From assembly GCA_963806495.1 (NCBI GenBank), contig CAWDYA010000007.1, forward strand, positions 248,001-312,000: a stretch of 64,000 bases of DNA. The letters run 5' to 3'. Under the pieces are notes generated by a model. It searched no databases. It saw nothing but the letters and a program-made list of their open reading frames with translations, and was not told the DNA's origin. The translations under genes and the position numbers were made by a program. The DNA comes from CAWDYA01 sp963806495. Its GTDB lineage: Bacteria; Acidobacteriota; Polarisedimenticolia; JACPZX01; DASXTC01. Shown here one piece after another: positions 9,519 through 18,822 of this stretch; position 1 is the first letter of the stretch; every line of letters starts with the position of its first letter.

Positions 9519-10624
9519 CCGCATGCCGAGAACGCGCATCCTCTATATCTGCGATTTCAACGCGCATGGCGGAACGCAGACCCATCTGCTGCATCTGCTG
9601 GCCGGACTCGACCGCGATCGGTTCGAGCCGTCGCTGGCCACGCTTCATCTGGATCCGGATCTCGCCCGCCGGCTCGAGGCGATCGATCTCGAGGTGGTGG
9701 ATCTGGGGTTGAAAGGAGCGCTGCGCGTCTCGACGCTCCGGCCGGTCCTGTCGCTGGCCGCCCGCGCGCGCCGGGAAGCTGACCTGCTGCACGGCTTCCT
9801 GTTCGCCGGGAACATCCTCGCGGCGATGGTATCGGCGGCGAGCGGCGTTCCGTGCATCACGAGCGTGAGGAACGTGGACATCTGGAAACGCCCATGGCAC
9901 AGGCTGGCGAGCGGGCTGGCCCACCGGAAAGCCTGCCGGGTCGTGTTCAACTCGGCGGCGGTTCGGGATGCCACGCTGCGGCGGGAGAGGATCCCCGCCG
10001 GGCGGACGGTCGTGATCCCCAACGGCGTCGCGGACCCCGGAGCGGCAACGCATCCCGTACCGGATGGCGGTCCTGTGGTGATTCTGCGTCGCTTCGCTGC
10101 GAAGCAAGAAAGGCCACCGGCATCTGCTCGAGGCGTTCGACGCCGTGGTGCGCCGGGTGCCGGAGGCGCGGCTGCAGCTCGTGGGAGAGGGACCCCTGCG
10201 AGGGGAGATCGAGACGGCGATCCGGGACGCCGGGCTGGAGCGGGCCGTGGTGCTTCTCGGTTACCGGTCCGACGCGATCCCGCTGATGAAGAGCGCGGAT
10301 CTGTTCGTGCTCTCTTCCCTGGAGGAGGGCATGCCCAACGCTCTGATCGAGGCGATGGGAACGGGGCTCCCGTCCGTCGTCACGTCGGTCGGGGGCAACC
10401 CCGAGGTCGTGGATGACGGCGTCACGGGGTACCTCGTGCCCGCGGCGGATCACGGAGCGATGGCCGACCGGATGGTGGAGCTCCTGACCGATCGCGACCT
10501 GAGGCTGCGAATGGGGGAGGCGGCGCGCCGCCGCTTCGAGTTCGGATTCACGCTGCCGGCCATGATCGCGTCTTACGAGGCGCTCTACGACGGGATACCC
10601 GGCGCCCCGGAGACGTCGCCGTGA
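9505..10624 (+). CDS. glycosyltransferase family 4 (frameshifted near 10084)
   Basis: The reading frame from the ATG at 9505 carries a GT-B N-terminal domain (ILYICDFNAHGGTQTHL). Just after VIPNGVAD it runs off into nonsense. Continuing one base later, the frame reads CVASLRSKKGHRHLLEAFDA and then the C-terminal nucleotide-sugar domain (LQLVGEGPLRGEIE, LSSLEEGMPNALIEAMGTG). One extra base at about 10082-10085 therefore breaks a single gene of about 372 residues. Both halves are well conserved, so a sequencing indel is likelier than a true pseudogene. The retaining GT4 family transfers hexoses from nucleotide sugars to the growing glycan. The ATG lies inside manC. Confidence 0.82.
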
Positions 10625-11352
10625 ACCGGCTGGAGAGGCGGCGCAAGACCTGCAACCGGCTCGGCGACCGCTACTATCCCCCCGAGGGGAGGCGGGAGCA
10701 CAGGCTGCGCGCGGCGATCGGGGAGCGGCTGCCGCCGGGCGGGGTGTTCCTGGACGCGGGCTGCGGGCCGTGGCTCGGCCTGGCGCGCATGCTTGCGCCG
10801 CGGGCCGCGCTGGCGGTGGGGATGGATCTGGAGGGGCTCAACCCGGAGATGCTCGCCAAGGGGGCGCGCGGCGTCCGGGGTGATCTGACCGCCCTTCCGT
10901 TCGCGGACGGCTCGATCGACCTGGTGGCCATGCGTTCGGTGCTGGAGCATCTGCGTGACCCCGGCGCCGCATTCGAGGAGGTGGCGCGGGTGCTTGCGCC
11001 CGGGGGCTGGGTCGTCGCCATGACGCCGAGCCGATGGTATTACGCGTCGGTGATCGGAAGGCTGATGCCCGATGCAGCCGGACGCCGTCTGCTGGAGTTC
11101 ATCTTCGGCCCGCGCGTGCACGACAACTTCCCGGTGTACTACCGCGTCAACACGCCGGGAGCGATGCGCCGGGTGGCACGCAGGGCGGGTCTCGAGATGA
11201 TTGAGGCGATCCCGTGTCCGCATCCGCCCGACTACCTGAAGTTCTCTCCGCTGCTGTTCAGGATCGGCGTGCTCTACGATCGGCTGGCGGGCCTCATGCC
11301 GGCCACGCAGGTGCTGCAGGCGTCCTTCATCTACGTGCTGAGGAAGCCCTGA
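10621..11352 (+). CDS. class I SAM-dependent methyltransferase
   Basis: This 243-residue protein has a GTG start overlapping the previous stop (GTGA). The SAM-binding motif I is FLDAGCGPWLGL near residue 43. The Methyltransf_11 pattern continues with MDLEGL, then LTALPFADGSIDLVAMRSVLEHL and VARVLAPGGWVV. It probably methylates a sugar or lipid-linked intermediate of the locus, inferred from its position between two glycosyltransferases. The C-terminus has a mildly hydrophobic segment (FSPLLFRIGVLYDRLAGLMP). No substrate-specific motif is seen. Confidence 0.85.
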   Translation: MNRLERRRKTCNRLGDRYYPPEGRREHRLRAAIGERLPPGGVFLDAGCGPWLGLARMLAPRAALAVGMDLEGLNPEMLAKGARGVRGDLTALPFADGSIDLVAMRSVLEHLRDPGAAFEEVARVLAPGGWVVAMTPSRWYYASVIGRLMPDAAGRRLLEFIFGPRVHDNFPVYYRVNTPGAMRRVARRAGLEMIEAIPCPHPPDYLKFSPLLFRIGVLYDRLAGLMPATQVLQASFIYVLRKP

Positions 11353-12482
11353 TGCCGGCCCGTGCCGTCGCGATGGTGGTGGGACAGCTCCAGCTTGGCG
11401 GCGCCGAGCGGCAGCTCTTCGAGCTTGCGACGCGGCTGGATCGCTCCCGCTACACTCCGTCGGTGATCTGCCTTTCGGAAGTGGCGGAGCCGTATGCCGG
11501 AATGCTGCGCGAGGCGGGCATCGCGGTCGACGTGCTTTCGCGCGCCGGACACAATGACATCGGGCGGGCGCGCAGGCTCGCGCGGCTGCTGCGCGAGCGG
11601 CGCGCGGACCTCGTGCACTCCTTTCTGATCGCCGCCAACGCCTACACCTATGTCTCCTGCAAACTGTGGGGGCGGCGTCGGTTCGTTGCCTCCAGCCGGA
11701 CCTGCATCCCGCCCCGGGGGACGTGGGCCATGATGGTCCATCGGCGCGCCTTCCACGCGGCGGAGGCGGTGATCGCCAACTCGAGACGCGTGATGGAGTT
11801 CACGAGAGACCTGTACCGCCTGGACGAGGGGAGGATTCGCGTGATCCCCAACGGGGTGGCCCTCGAGGGCTATCGCGATGACTCGGGCCGGCGGCGCAAG
11901 GCGGCACGCAGGAGCTGGGGGGTGGCGGACGACGAGCTCCTCGTCGGGACGATCGGACGCTTGTCTCCGGAGAAGAACCTGGCGCTGTTTCTCGACGTGG
12001 CCCTGCGGCGGTGCGGTGGCGGCACGAACGCCTTGCCCCGCGAGAGATATGTCCTGGTGGGGGACGGCCCGGCCCGTGCGGAACTCGAGGCACAGGCGCG
12101 CCGGACCGGTCTGGGCGAGCGGGTGATCTTCGCCGGGGGCCGACCGGATGTCGCGTCCGTTCTGCCAGGCTTCGATCTCTTCATGACGACCTCGGACACC
12201 GAGGGGCTGCCCAACGCCGTGATGGAGGCGATGGCGGCCGGGCTGCCGGTCATCGCGACACGCGTCGGCGGGACCGAAGAGGTGGTCGTGGACGGGGCGA
12301 CCGGCTGTCTGGTGGAGCGCGGCGACGCGGCCGGGCTGCACGAAAGGCTCTCCCGGCTGGCGTCCGACCCGGCGCTTCGCTCCTCGATGGGGGGGCGCGG
12401 TCGCTCCCGGATCGAGACGGAGTTCTCGGTCCGGCGGATGGTGGAGCGCACGATGGCGGTGTACGACGAGGTGCTCGATTGA
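11352..12482 (+). CDS. glycosyltransferase family 4
   Basis: This is a 376-residue GT-B enzyme. The ATG at 11352 shares its A with the previous TGA (TGATG). The N-terminal domain has LQLGGAERQLFELA, a typical acceptor-side loop. The C-terminal domain has GTIGRLSPEKNL, then VLVGDGPARAELE. The catalytic EX7E-type region is STSDTEGLPNAVMEAMAAG as read in MTTSDTEGLPNAVMEAMAAG. It is a retaining hexosyltransferase using an NDP-sugar at the cytoplasmic face. It is similar in layout to the frameshifted neighbour at 9505, which suggests duplicated transferases in the same assembly line. Confidence 0.9.
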   Translation: MPARAVAMVVGQLQLGGAERQLFELATRLDRSRYTPSVICLSEVAEPYAGMLREAGIAVDVLSRAGHNDIGRARRLARLLRERRADLVHSFLIAANAYTYVSCKLWGRRRFVASSRTCIPPRGTWAMMVHRRAFHAAEAVIANSRRVMEFTRDLYRLDEGRIRVIPNGVALEGYRDDSGRRRKAARRSWGVADDELLVGTIGRLSPEKNLALFLDVALRRCGGGTNALPRERYVLVGDGPARAELEAQARRTGLGERVIFAGGRPDVASVLPGFDLFMTTSDTEGLPNAVMEAMAAGLPVIATRVGGTEEVVVDGATGCLVERGDAAGLHERLSRLASDPALRSSMGGRGRSRIETEFSVRRMVERTMAVYDEVLD

Positions 12483-12502
12483 CGCGACCCGAGGGCGCCC
12501 CG

Positions 12503-13579
12503 ATGCGCCGGATCGCCATCGTGTGCGAGGTGCTGCACGCGCCGTTCGACGAGGGGATCCGCATCTTCGCGGCCGAGCTGGCCCGCGCGCTGGGCGCAGA
12601 GCACGACCTGCTGCTGGCTTCGGAGAAGGACTCGCAGGTGGACGGCATGATGGTGCACGGCGCTCTCACCAACCGCTGGTTCCTCTCCACGAGGCTCGCG
12701 TCGCTGCTGACGACATTCTCGCCGGACGGTGTGGTGTACGTCTCGTGGACCAGCCTGACGTCGCGCGCGATCGCGAGGACCTGGGCCCTGCGCCGCTATG
12801 CGGGCGGCGCACCCGTCGCCGTGGTGGCCCTTCAGCCTCGCCCCATCGGGCTGGCCTCGCGTCTGGCGGCGAGGGTGGGGGCTCCCGACCTGCTCCTCGC
12901 ATCCGGCCCTGCGGTCGAAGACCAGGCGCGCCGCCTCGGCATACCCGTCGAGCGGATCGCGGCGGGGGTGGACGCCGAGCGGTTCAGACCGGTCGAGGTG
13001 GGGGAGCGTGTGGCCTTGCGACGCCGAGCCGGCCTCGATCCCGATGCGTTCGTGGTGCTCCACGTCGGCCATCTCAAGGAATCCCGCAATGTCGGGGCTC
13101 TCGAGCGGATAGCGGCCCTGCCGGGGGTGGCCTGCATGCTCGTGGCCAGCTCCAGCACGCTGAAGCAGGGCACGGTGGCCGGAAGACTCCGCGACGCGGG
13201 TGTGGTGGTGGTGACCCATCATCAGGAGCGGATCGAGTTCGCCTATCGGCTGGCCGACGCGTATCTTTTCCCGGTGACCTCACCGCTGGATGCCATCGAG
13301 ATGCCGCTTTCGGTGCTGGAGGCGGCCGCCACCGACCTGGCGCTCGTCGCCACGCCGTTCGGAGCGCTGCCCGGGCTGTTCGCCGGCGCGTCGCCGTCCG
13401 CCGTCGCCTGGGCCGCTTCCCAGGAGGAGATGGTGGAGGCCGTCGCGCGGCTCGCGGCGGGCGGGCGCGCCGTGAGAGGGACCGGGACGCGCCGCTACGT
13501 CGAGCCGCTCACGTGGGGCGCCACCGCGCGCCGGGTGGTCGCGGGGCTGACGGCGTCGTCCGCGGAACGAAGGCCGTGA
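12503..13579 (+). CDS. glycosyltransferase (GT-B fold, GT4-like, divergent)
   Basis: This 358-residue protein starts at ATG 12503, about 20 bases after the previous gene. It opens MRRIAIVCEVLHAPFDEGIR like many GT4 acceptor domains. The middle has a GVDAERFRPV donor-domain entry and VLHVGHLKESRNVGAL. The catalytic C-terminal region is less canonical: SPLDAIEMPLSVLEAAATDL supplies the EMPLSVLEA equivalent of the usual E-x7-E. Residue identity to typical GT4 looks low, so it may use an unusual donor. The stop overlaps the next GTG start. Confidence 0.75.
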   Translation: MRRIAIVCEVLHAPFDEGIRIFAAELARALGAEHDLLLASEKDSQVDGMMVHGALTNRWFLSTRLASLLTTFSPDGVVYVSWTSLTSRAIARTWALRRYAGGAPVAVVALQPRPIGLASRLAARVGAPDLLLASGPAVEDQARRLGIPVERIAAGVDAERFRPVEVGERVALRRRAGLDPDAFVVLHVGHLKESRNVGALERIAALPGVACMLVASSSTLKQGTVAGRLRDAGVVVVTHHQERIEFAYRLADAYLFPVTSPLDAIEMPLSVLEAAATDLALVATPFGALPGLFAGASPSAVAWAASQEEMVEAVARLAAGGRAVRGTGTRRYVEPLTWGATARRVVAGLTASSAERRP

Positions 13580-15315
13580 CCCGGGACCTGCTCGCCGCGG
13601 CCGCGATGGCCGACGCTCCGGCGGCGGCCGGCGGCCCGCCGCACGGGCCGATCGACGGTGACGTCGATCCGGCGGCGGTCGTGTCGATCCTGAGAGCCAA
13701 CAAGGTCCGACTGCTCGAGCTGCACGAGGCGGAGTGGAACCGGGCGGTGACCGGGTCGTGTGCATGGAGCGAGGCGCGCGCCGGGGAGTCCGCCCGGCGG
13801 GCGGAGCTCCTTCGGGAATACGAGCAGGTGGTGACGATTCTCGGCGCGGAGGGGATCCGGCCGATTCTCTTCAAGTCGCCCGGCGGGCTGCCGTATCTCT
13901 CCAGCAACTTCGATGCACTGGTACGCCCCGCCCGGATGTGCGACGCGGCCGCGGCGCTGGCGCGCGCCGGGCACCTGAGGTTTCCCCACTACCGGGAGCC
14001 GCACAAACTACTGTTCCGAAGGTTCAGCGAGGGCCGATCGGTCATCTGCATGCACCTCCATTCGGCGGTCTCCTGGGGGCGGGTGATGATCCTGCCGGGC
14101 GACGACGTGGCGGACCGGTCCCCCGCCGGGCAGCAGGGGCCGTGCCGTGTTGCCGCGCCCGAGGACCTGTTTCTGACCACCCTCGCCCACGCGCTGTACG
14201 AGACCGACCAGATCCGGCTGGCCGACCTGCGGATCGTGCGGCACTGCGTGTCGGGCGCCGGCTTCGACTGGGACGTCGTGCTCGGCCGCGCGGCGAGTCA
14301 GGGATGGAGCGAAGGTCTCGGCTCGATCATCACGATCGTCGCCTCCGCCGAAAAGGCGCTGTACGGCGGCTCGTCGATGCCGGCGGCGATCCTCGATGGC
14401 GCCCGCAGAGCCGTGACGTCCAGCCGGTGGGTGGGGACCTACCCGCTCAGGATGTCCCGGCATCTGGCCGGCGCGCCCCCCGCGACGCTTCCCCTGCCTC
14501 TGTCCCGGGTCCACTCGAAGCGACAGTTCCTGATCAAGCTGGCAGGCCAGCCGTCGCGGTCCCCGGACGAACGGATCGCCGACGTGCTGGCCACGGTGCG
14601 GGAGCTGGCGGCGAACCGGATCAAGGCGAGATGCCGCCCGGCGGTCCTGATCAGCGTCAGCGGTCTCGATGGTGCGGGCAAGTCGCAGGTCTGCACGGCG
14701 CTGCGCGAGGCGATGAGCCTGTGCGAGATCCCGGTGAGAGTGGTATGGACACGCGGCGGATTCGGCTCCGGGTTGAGCGCTCTCAAGAGGGTCGCACGCG
14801 ATTCGATGCGGGGGAGGCTCCCGGGCCCCGCGGACGCCCGGGGCAAGATCCGGTGGCTCTCGGGGCGTCTTGCCGGCGGCGTGTTCTCGCTGCTCGTGGC
14901 GGCCGAGCAGAGCCTTGCCCTGGCCGTGGGCGTACGCGCGCGCCTTCTGCTGGGTTTCTCGGTGATCTGCGACAGGTATGCCTACGACACCGCGGCCGAC
15001 CTGGAGACCAAGGTGGGGCGTGGCCGCGCCTCGGTCCGGTTCGCGGCCTGGCTGATGACGACGCTCGCGCCGCGGCCCGATCTGCCGATTCTCCTGCGGC
15101 TCGATGCCTCCCGGGCCGCCTGCCGCAAGCCCGGGGATGCCCCCGCCGCGGATCTCGCCGCACGGTTCCTTTCGTTCGAGAGGCTGGCCCGCGAGAACGG
15201 TCTGACGATCCTGGATGCCTCGCGCCCGGCGGCACAGGTCTCCGGCGAGGCGGTGGAGCGCGCGCTGCGGAAGGCGTTCGGGGTGTTCGAGAACGGGCGG
15301 GGAGACCGCCCGTGA
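13576..15315 (+). CDS. nucleotidyltransferase-like domain fused to a thymidylate-kinase-like P-loop domain
   Basis: This is a 579-residue two-part protein; the GTG start at 13576 overlaps the previous stop. Residues about 70-330 resemble the uncharacterised nucleotidyltransferase family seen in polysaccharide and peptide clusters: ILFKSPGGLPYLSSNFDALV, then EDLFLTTLAHALYETDQIRL. Residues about 355-575 begin with a P-loop, ISVSGLDGAGKSQ. They continue with a DRYAYD segment (DRY-type dTMP kinase motif) and PDLPILLRLDA. The parent families suggest NMP-kinase or NTP-transferase chemistry, but the true substrate is unknown. A fragmentary paralogue of the N-terminal part lies at 22433. Function in polysaccharide modification is inferred only from context. 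Confidence 0.7.
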   Translation: MTRDLLAAAAMADAPAAAGGPPHGPIDGDVDPAAVVSILRANKVRLLELHEAEWNRAVTGSCAWSEARAGESARRAELLREYEQVVTILGAEGIRPILFKSPGGLPYLSSNFDALVRPARMCDAAAALARAGHLRFPHYREPHKLLFRRFSEGRSVICMHLHSAVSWGRVMILPGDDVADRSPAGQQGPCRVAAPEDLFLTTLAHALYETDQIRLADLRIVRHCVSGAGFDWDVVLGRAASQGWSEGLGSIITIVASAEKALYGGSSMPAAILDGARRAVTSSRWVGTYPLRMSRHLAGAPPATLPLPLSRVHSKRQFLIKLAGQPSRSPDERIADVLATVRELAANRIKARCRPAVLISVSGLDGAGKSQVCTALREAMSLCEIPVRVVWTRGGFGSGLSALKRVARDSMRGRLPGPADARGKIRWLSGRLAGGVFSLLVAAEQSLALAVGVRARLLLGFSVICDRYAYDTAADLETKVGRGRASVRFAAWLMTTLAPRPDLPILLRLDASRAACRKPGDAPAADLAARFLSFERLARENGLTILDASRPAAQVSGEAVERALRKAFGVFENGRGDRP

Positions 15316-16547
15316 GGATCGCGTACGTTGTCTCCCTCTTCCCCAAGATCTCGGAGACGTTCATCCTGCGTGAGATCCTCGAGGTGCGGGCGCTGGGCCA
15401 CGATGTCACGATTCTCTCGCTCAAGAAGCCGGCCGAGCCGTTCGCACATGCGGAGGTCGGGCCGCTGCTCGGGCACACCCTCTATCCACCGCCGGCGCTT
15501 CGCGTGGCATCGGCCGTGCTCTTCTATCTCGTCCGGCGCCCGATCGCACTGCTGCGCGTCACGGGGCGTATCGCCCTGGCCCATCCGGGGCATCCGGTCA
15601 TGCTCGCAAAGAGCCTGGCCCTGGTTCCCGCGGCGCTCGCCTTCGCCCGGCATCTGCGCGCGGCACGCGTGGAGCACATCCACGCCCACTGGGCCACCTA
15701 TCCCGCCACGGCGGCCTGGATCATCTCCCGCCTGGAGGGGCTCACATACAGCGTCACCGGCCACGCGCACGATCTCTTCCTGCCCAATCCGATGCTGGAG
15801 CGCAAGATCCGCGATGCCGCGTTCTTTGCGACGATCTCGGAGTTCAACCGCGCCCTGCTGATCCAGCGCTTCGGCCCGGAGGTGCTCGAGAAGATCCGGC
15901 TGGTTCGATGCGGGCTGCCGCTCGCCGACTTTCCGTTCGACGACCCCGCTCCACGTCCTCGATCCGATCTCCCTCTGGTCGTCTCGGTCGGCCGCCTGGT
16001 CGATTACAAGGGGTTCCACGTCCTCATCCGCGCTCTGGCGCGGCTCAAGCAGCGCGGCCGCCCGATGCACTGCCTCATCGTGGGGGAGGGGCCCGAGCGG
16101 GCCGCCCTGGATCGGCTCGTGGCGCGGCTCGGCCTCGGCGAGGAGGTCTCCTTCGCCGGAGGGCTGAGACAGGACGAGGTGCGCGCGGCGATCTCCCGGG
16201 CCGATCTCTTCGTGCTCGCCTGCGTGGAGGGGCATGACGGACAGCAGGACGGCATCCCGATCGTGCTGATGGAGGCGATGGCCCTGGGCGTGCCGGTGGT
16301 CTCGACGCGCCTGTCGGGGATCCCGGAGCTCGTGGTCGACAACCGCACGGGGATTCTGGTGGCGCCCGGGGACGAGGAGCACCTGGCCGACGGGATGGAG
16401 CGGCTGCTCACCGACGAGCCGCTGGCTCGCCGGCTGCGCGACGAGGCGCGCCGGATGGTGGAGAAGGAGTTCGATGTCAGACGGTGGGCGGGGCGGCTCG
16501 TGGCCGGGATGCACGCGGCGGCGGGAGGGGGCGAGGGGGGGCGATGA
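15312..16547 (+). CDS. glycosyltransferase family 4
   Basis: This is a 411-residue protein with a GTG start overlapping the previous stop. The N-terminus reads YVVSLFPKISETFILREI, the usual opening of exopolysaccharide GT4 enzymes of the AmsK/WcaL/ExpE type. HIHAHWATYPATAAW and YSVTGHAHDLF follow. The donor domain has VVSVGRLVDYKGFHVLI, then IVGEGPERAALDRLV and the catalytic EGHDGQQDGIPIVLMEAMALG. It is a retaining hexosyltransferase acting at the inner face of the membrane. It is followed directly by a membrane GT2 gene whose ATG lies inside its end. Confidence 0.92.
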   Translation: MRIAYVVSLFPKISETFILREILEVRALGHDVTILSLKKPAEPFAHAEVGPLLGHTLYPPPALRVASAVLFYLVRRPIALLRVTGRIALAHPGHPVMLAKSLALVPAALAFARHLRAARVEHIHAHWATYPATAAWIISRLEGLTYSVTGHAHDLFLPNPMLERKIRDAAFFATISEFNRALLIQRFGPEVLEKIRLVRCGLPLADFPFDDPAPRPRSDLPLVVSVGRLVDYKGFHVLIRALARLKQRGRPMHCLIVGEGPERAALDRLVARLGLGEEVSFAGGLRQDEVRAAISRADLFVLACVEGHDGQQDGIPIVLMEAMALGVPVVSTRLSGIPELVVDNRTGILVAPGDEEHLADGMERLLTDEPLARRLRDEARRMVEKEFDVRRWAGRLVAGMHAAAGGGEGGR

Positions 16548-17683
16548 AGCTGATCTTCTGGAGCCTGTGCGCGCTCATCGCCTACGCCTACGTCGGCTAT
16601 CCGCTGCTGCTGATGGCGCTGGCGGCGCTGTTCGGGCGTCGGCCCCGCCGCGACGAGTCGCACCGACCCACCGTGTCGGTCCTGATCCCCGCCTACAACG
16701 AAGAGTCGGTGATGGCGGCCAAGCTGGACAACACGCTCGCGCTCGACTATCCGGCGTCGCGGCTCGAGGTGATCGTCACCTCCGAATCGGACGATGGGAC
16801 CAACGCCGTCGTCGAGGGTTACGCTCAGCGCGGCGTGCGACTGATCGCAGCCTCCGGGCGGCGCGGCAAACCGGCCAACCTCGGGCGGGCGGTGCCGCAC
16901 GCCACCGGAGAGATCCTGGTGTTCACGGACGCCAACGCCATGCTCAGGCCCGATGCGCTCGCCAGGCTCGTGAGGAGCTTCGCCGACCCGCGCGTCGGCT
17001 CGGTCTCGGGCCGCCTGGTCTATCGCCGTCCGGGGGACACCGCGGCGGCCTCGGGCGAGGAGACCTACTGGGGGCTCGAGATGACGGTGAAGCAGGCCTC
17101 GAGCGATCTCGGCTCCCTGCCGGGAGCGAACGGCTCGCTCTTCGCCATCCGCCGTCCGTTGTATCACCCGATCTCCGAGACGCGCGGCGACGATTTCGAG
17201 CTGCCGATACGGGTCATCCTCGACGGCCACGACTCGGTGCTGGACCGGGAGGCGGTCTCCGAGGAGCCCTCCGCCTCCCGATACCGGGATGAATATCGCC
17301 GCAAGGTGCGGATCATCAACTGGATGTCGATCAGCGCGCTGATCCTGGTGCGCGAGGCGATCGCCCGCGGTCGGTGGCTGCTGGCCTTCCAGCTCCTCTC
17401 CCACAAGCTCAACCGCTGGGCGGTCCCGTTCTGGCTGATCGCGCTCGCCCCGGTGAGCGCGGCGTTGATCCCGGCAGGCGGGATCTACGCGATGGCCGCC
17501 CTTGTCCAGGCCGCGATCTACGCTGCGGCGCTGCTCGGCGGAGCAGCGCATTACTTCGGCCTGCCAATGCCGAGATGGGCCGCCCTGCCGCTGTATTTCG
17601 CGGTGGTGAATTTTGCAGCGATGGTAGGGGTGGTCACCGGCCTGACGGGGCGCCAGGTGAGGTGGCACAAACGCCGCGACTGA
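16544..17683 (+). CDS. membrane glycosyltransferase family 2 (cellulose synthase/NodC-like)
   Basis: This 379-residue protein has an N-terminal membrane span (residues 3-25) and two or three spans in the last 80 residues. The GT2 core has VSVLIPAYNEESV, then EVIVTSESDDGT, GRRGKPANLG, and VFTDANAML (DxD-like). The segment LPGANGSLFAIRR leads to GDDFELPIRVI, and the RYRDEYRRKVRI motif corresponds to the Q/RxxRW region of processive enzymes. This architecture is that of inverting transferases that couple synthesis to membrane passage. It closes the first run of overlapping genes; the stop is 17 bases before the GAF protein. Confidence 0.88.
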   Translation: MKLIFWSLCALIAYAYVGYPLLLMALAALFGRRPRRDESHRPTVSVLIPAYNEESVMAAKLDNTLALDYPASRLEVIVTSESDDGTNAVVEGYAQRGVRLIAASGRRGKPANLGRAVPHATGEILVFTDANAMLRPDALARLVRSFADPRVGSVSGRLVYRRPGDTAAASGEETYWGLEMTVKQASSDLGSLPGANGSLFAIRRPLYHPISETRGDDFELPIRVILDGHDSVLDREAVSEEPSASRYRDEYRRKVRIINWMSISALILVREAIARGRWLLAFQLLSHKLNRWAVPFWLIALAPVSAALIPAGGIYAMAALVQAAIYAAALLGGAAHYFGLPMPRWAALPLYFAVVNFAAMVGVVTGLTGRQVRWHKRRD

Positions 17684-17700
17684 CTATCTTCACCCTTGTC

Positions 17701-18732
17701 ATGACTTCCGAGCCGATGCCGGCCCCTGCGCCGGACAACCTCGCCCGAGGCTATCGCTCCCTGCAGCGGATCACCGCCGCGATACGATCGCAGGTGGATC
17801 TGGGGCGAGTGCTCGACACGCTCGTCGGGGACACGGGACATCTGCTCGATCTGAGCCTGTGCGCCCTTGCGCGATGGGATCCCGCGGGTGGGGCGCTGGT
17901 CTTCTCGCAGGAGTTCCGGCGTGACACGCCGTCGGGGCCTACGCCATCCATGATCGGTCGGCGCCTGACACCCGGGGCCGACCCGGCCAGGCGGCAGCTC
18001 GATCATCGTCTGTTCAAGGAACAGCGATCGCTGGTGCGCCCCTGCACGGGTGAGGCCGACGGCACGGCGATCGTCGATGATCTGCAGGGGCTGGCGCACG
18101 TGGTCACTCCCGTGGTGGCCGAGCAGCGGATCGTGGGGATCCTGGTTTCAGCGCGCGTCAGGGAACTGGGAGCCTGGCGCGACGACGAGGTGGAGTTTCT
18201 CAGGGCGGCCGCCGACTCCACGGCGGTCGCGATCCAGCATGCCTCGGTGCGGGGACGGCTGAGGCTCCTCTCGACGGCGGCGGCACGGCTCAACTCCACG
18301 ATGGAGCTCGACGCGTTTCTGCGACATCTGGTCGAGGCGGCGATGCGGGCGACGCAGGCGAGGACGGCGATGGCCGGCGTACGCGAGGGGGACCGGATGG
18401 TCTGTCGCGAGCTGTGCCGTGACGGCATCTGGGAGCCCGCCGAGGTCCGTTTCTCGAAGGACCAGGGGCTGGCCGGGTGGAGCTGGGCCAACCGCGCTCC
18501 CTGCATATCCCACGATGCTCCCAACGATCCCCGTGGCGACGCCGGCATCGTCCGGCAGCTCGGCATCGACTCGGTGCTCTGCGTGCCGATCGTGCGCTGC
18601 GATGGCGAGGTCCTCGGCTTCCTGGAGCTGATCAACAAGTCAGCCGGCGCGCCGTTTGCCGAGGAGGACGTGCAGTTCACCGCCACTCTGGCCCATCACG
18701 CGGCCCTCGCCCTCGAGCTGAGAAAATCCTGA
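17701..18732 (+). CDS. tandem GAF-domain protein
   Basis: This 343-residue cytoplasmic protein has two GAF-like modules. The first (about residues 20-180) includes LDTLVGDTGHLLDLSLCALA and ends with VVTPVVAEQRIVGILVSARV. The second (about 195-340) includes DAFLRHLVEAAMRATQARTA, then FSKDQGLAGW, then VLCVPIVRCDGEVLGFLELI. No kinase, GGDEF, HD or DNA-binding domain follows, so it is a stand-alone sensor of a small ligand or redox state. It may modulate polysaccharide output, since it lies between two blocks of exopolysaccharide genes, but no partner is visible. There is no strong SD before the ATG. Confidence 0.8.
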   Translation: MTSEPMPAPAPDNLARGYRSLQRITAAIRSQVDLGRVLDTLVGDTGHLLDLSLCALARWDPAGGALVFSQEFRRDTPSGPTPSMIGRRLTPGADPARRQLDHRLFKEQRSLVRPCTGEADGTAIVDDLQGLAHVVTPVVAEQRIVGILVSARVRELGAWRDDEVEFLRAAADSTAVAIQHASVRGRLRLLSTAAARLNSTMELDAFLRHLVEAAMRATQARTAMAGVREGDRMVCRELCRDGIWEPAEVRFSKDQGLAGWSWANRAPCISHDAPNDPRGDAGIVRQLGIDSVLCVPIVRCDGEVLGFLELINKSAGAPFAEEDVQFTATLAHHAALALELRKS

Positions 18733-18822
18733 GACGGACTTGCCTGTGGGGCGGCGGGACACCATCGTTCACCGGGTGGCCCCGGCAGGGGGGGCCGTGA
18801 CAGGACAGGAGACGATCGACCG

